From Draconibacterium orientale (GTDB lineage: Bacteria > Bacteroidota > Bacteroidia > Bacteroidales > JAADGE01): DNA of 7,781 bases. Shown here in pieces: positions 7,301 through 7,781 of this stretch. The position numbers were made by a program, and so were the translations under genes. The DNA lies in NCBI GenBank assembly GCA_020718265.1, contig DYSM01000131.1, positions 1-7,781 of the forward strand, in the 5' to 3' direction. Every line of letters begins with the position of its first letter. Position 1 is the stretch's first letter. The notes below the pieces were generated by a model. The model was given only the letters and a program-made list of their open reading frames with translations, was not told where the DNA came from and made no database searches.

Positions 7301-7687
7301 GGCTTTGTCCAAAACTCGCGCAACGGTACCAATTTTTTAGTGATGAATAACGAACTTCGTTTACCTGTTGTGCGCTATTTTGCAAACCGTCCGTTAAATT
7401 CGGAGTTCTTTAACAGCTTACAACTCGTTGGTTTTATGGACTTTGGCAGTGCGTGGTCCGGTCTTACACCCTTCGACGAAGCAAACGCTTACCGAACAGA
7501 AACCGTTAAAAGCTACCCTGTTACCGTAATTATCGACAAAAATCGTTCGCCCGTGCTTGTCGGCTATGGTTTTGGCTTGCGCAGCAAACTTTTAGGCTAT
7601 TTCGTAAGGCTGGATTGGGCTTGGGGCATCGACAATTATTACGTTATGCCGCGTATGGTTTACTTCTCGCTGAATTTGGATTTTTAG
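4400..7687 (+). CDS. Outer-membrane fusion: gluzincin-like domain, TolB-like propeller, Omp85-type barrel
   Basis: This 1095-residue envelope protein is of unknown function. A signal peptide spans residues 1-23 (cleavage SFA/QF). Residues 45-280 resemble the peptidase-MA fold, with LPEWFSEGLMSY at 175-186. The expected HExxH seems replaced by SEIIV (150-154), so catalysis is unlikely. Residues 300-540 hold TolB/PD40-like blades, such as SVSPDGKYIAYIS (308-320) and IFVNNSKQILFSSNR (449-463). A charged, probably coiled stretch (603-640) and a linker lead to a C-terminal Omp85-like barrel (about 695-1095). It shows MRGF (966-969), ELRLPV (985-990), GFMDFGSAW (1011-1019), GYGFGLRS (1055-1062) and a terminal Phe. 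No POTRA repeats were seen. Similar proteins in Bacteroidota are, from memory, often annotated as TolB-like. The start is TTG: an in-frame TAA at 4385 leaves no upstream ATG, and the first internal ATG (codon 31) would lose the signal peptide. Confidence 0.88.
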   Translation: MKIKAYISLLTLVFVLVWSDSFAQFYNGHQMSFGKNRVQYKKRSHWQFQRYEKYDVYFYGESDYQAKKIAELAERILPEVEEYFGYGIQKRIIFVSYRTLSDFRAGNIGYMPEDENSNIGGVTRIIDNKVLLYYEGENEKLENLVRGGISEIIVNEMLYGGSYRQKISNSALMSLPEWFSEGLMSYLNEEWNYEIENEIRDMFLSGKMKKINHLSGEQARIAGHSFWYFVSVRYGKSVIPNILYLTRANKNSDTGFRVVTGQTVKDLMPDWKAFYEQMLNFSDGTKSELSIENQLIKGKKSAKLYNLSVSPDGKYIAYISNIKGRFSVKLFDKETSKEKSIFNKGHKLEQITDYSYPVTGWHPTSKMFAFVVEEEGKPMMYMYYPATKEIRKRNMSFLHKVLSFDFSDSGFDVAISGVLDGKTDIYLFNTASAVLKKLTDDAADDLNPIFVNNSKQILFSSNRVGNERVAEASGLSETYDLFLSSFDSDSELVRVSETPYSDERNAGELAKNRFIALTDTNGIINKTVVAFDSTIAFIDTAIHYRFFSVQNRITDYGSNIYDSKLFPHKSTSADIVLLKNRYRILENQFTQTANFNSGKNVTDFKRRFIENQNEERRRQLAYIQKKSREQQRLDSLRAHPPKNLPHPDSLSIDINNYVFEKERLNSLFYQVNPIAEDTLGAAADTFIATRNYRRTFFTNYATQQVDFGFMSNSYQAFTGSAYFFSPGMNVFTKVGIYDLLEDYRLSGAFKVGTDLKNFEYLVSFEDFKRRWDKQYIYHRLTYQREYDPEYEYSPFLKIYTNDVTSIFKYPFSQVASIRLSGTLRYDLTTMLPNELGQQTLEYPDAHQFFSSAKAEFIFDNSLGLGLNLYEGVRLKVFSEFYQEVDQTYTNLWVNGFDIRAYKRIHRNFIFAGRLAGSAAFGKSKLLYYLGGVDNWYVFNPDFEKFDKTVNINTNENYVYQAVATNMRGFVQNSRNGTNFLVMNNELRLPVVRYFANRPLNSEFFNSLQLVGFMDFGSAWSGLTPFDEANAYRTETVKSYPVTVIIDKNRSPVLVGYGFGLRSKLLGYFVRLDWAWGIDNYYVMPRMVYFSLNLDF

Positions 7688-7758
7688 TTCATAAAGTTCG
7701 TAAAGTTCATAAAGTTTGTAAAGTTCGTAAAGTTCATAAAGTTCATAAAGTTTTTAAA
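7687..7758. repeat. Tandem array of eight 9-base units, GTTCRTAAA
   Basis: Eight contiguous 9-base units run from 7687: GTTCATAAA, GTTCGTAAA, GTTCATAAA, GTTTGTAAA, GTTCGTAAA, GTTCATAAA, GTTCATAAA and GTTTTTAAA. A partial GTGTAAAG follows. The first G is the last base of the TAG stop of the barrel-fusion gene. Units differ mainly at the fourth and fifth bases. The array has no spacers, so it is not a CRISPR array. No hairpin terminator is visible for the upstream gene, and bases 7759-7781 show nothing recognisable. Confidence 0.92.
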
Positions 7759-7781
7759 GTGTAAAGATTACAAAATATTGA

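Noticed and set aside
7687..7758. CRISPR array
   Set aside because: The units are 9 bases with no unique spacers. CRISPR repeats are longer and separated by spacers, and no cas gene is present.
1..7781. Defence system, mobile element or phage-derived genes
   Set aside because: No transposase, integrase, nuclease, toxin-antitoxin or phage signature was found in any of the five genes or the gaps between them.

Overview
The window looks like an ordinary chromosomal segment of a Bacteroidota (Bacteroidetes) bacterium. Several signs point there. The DNA is AT-rich. A prolyl oligopeptidase carries a lipoprotein signal. A large outer-membrane protein of a Bacteroidota-style architecture is present. 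Shine-Dalgarno sites are nearly absent. Sequences matching the Bacteroidota -7 promoter element (TAnnTTTG) lie upstream of all four putative transcription units. I cannot name the genus. I see no mobile element, phage gene, CRISPR array, tRNA or rRNA.

Layout. Bases 1-138 hold no gene, only a degenerate 9-base repeat-like stretch, an inverted repeat and a candidate promoter. A prolyl oligopeptidase lipoprotein gene (175-2310, +) follows and ends at a strong intrinsic terminator (2332-2380). Next is a small DUF4395-type membrane protein (2416-2853, +), whose start codon is preceded by three copies of a 7-base repeat. It converges, with 11 bases between stop codons, on a two-gene minus-strand unit: a ketopantoate reductase-like gene (3307-4239, -) and then an unrecognised three-helix membrane protein (2865-3302, -). 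A divergent intergenic region (4240-4399) carries candidate promoters for both directions and a pair of palindromes. It leads into a 1095-residue protein (4400-7687, +) that joins a degenerate gluzincin-like domain, a TolB-like beta-propeller and an Omp85/BamA-like outer-membrane barrel. From the last base of its stop codon onward, the DNA is a tandem array of a 9-base unit.

How the genes relate. There is no obvious common pathway. The oligopeptidase and the barrel protein both act in the cell envelope. The reductase is a coenzyme A/pantothenate-type enzyme without other pan genes nearby, and the two small proteins are membrane proteins of unknown role. The most interesting items are the three-part barrel fusion with no visible POTRA domains, the repeat array fused to its stop codon with a possible inverted relic at the other end of the window, and the candidate promoter embedded in a terminator hairpin.
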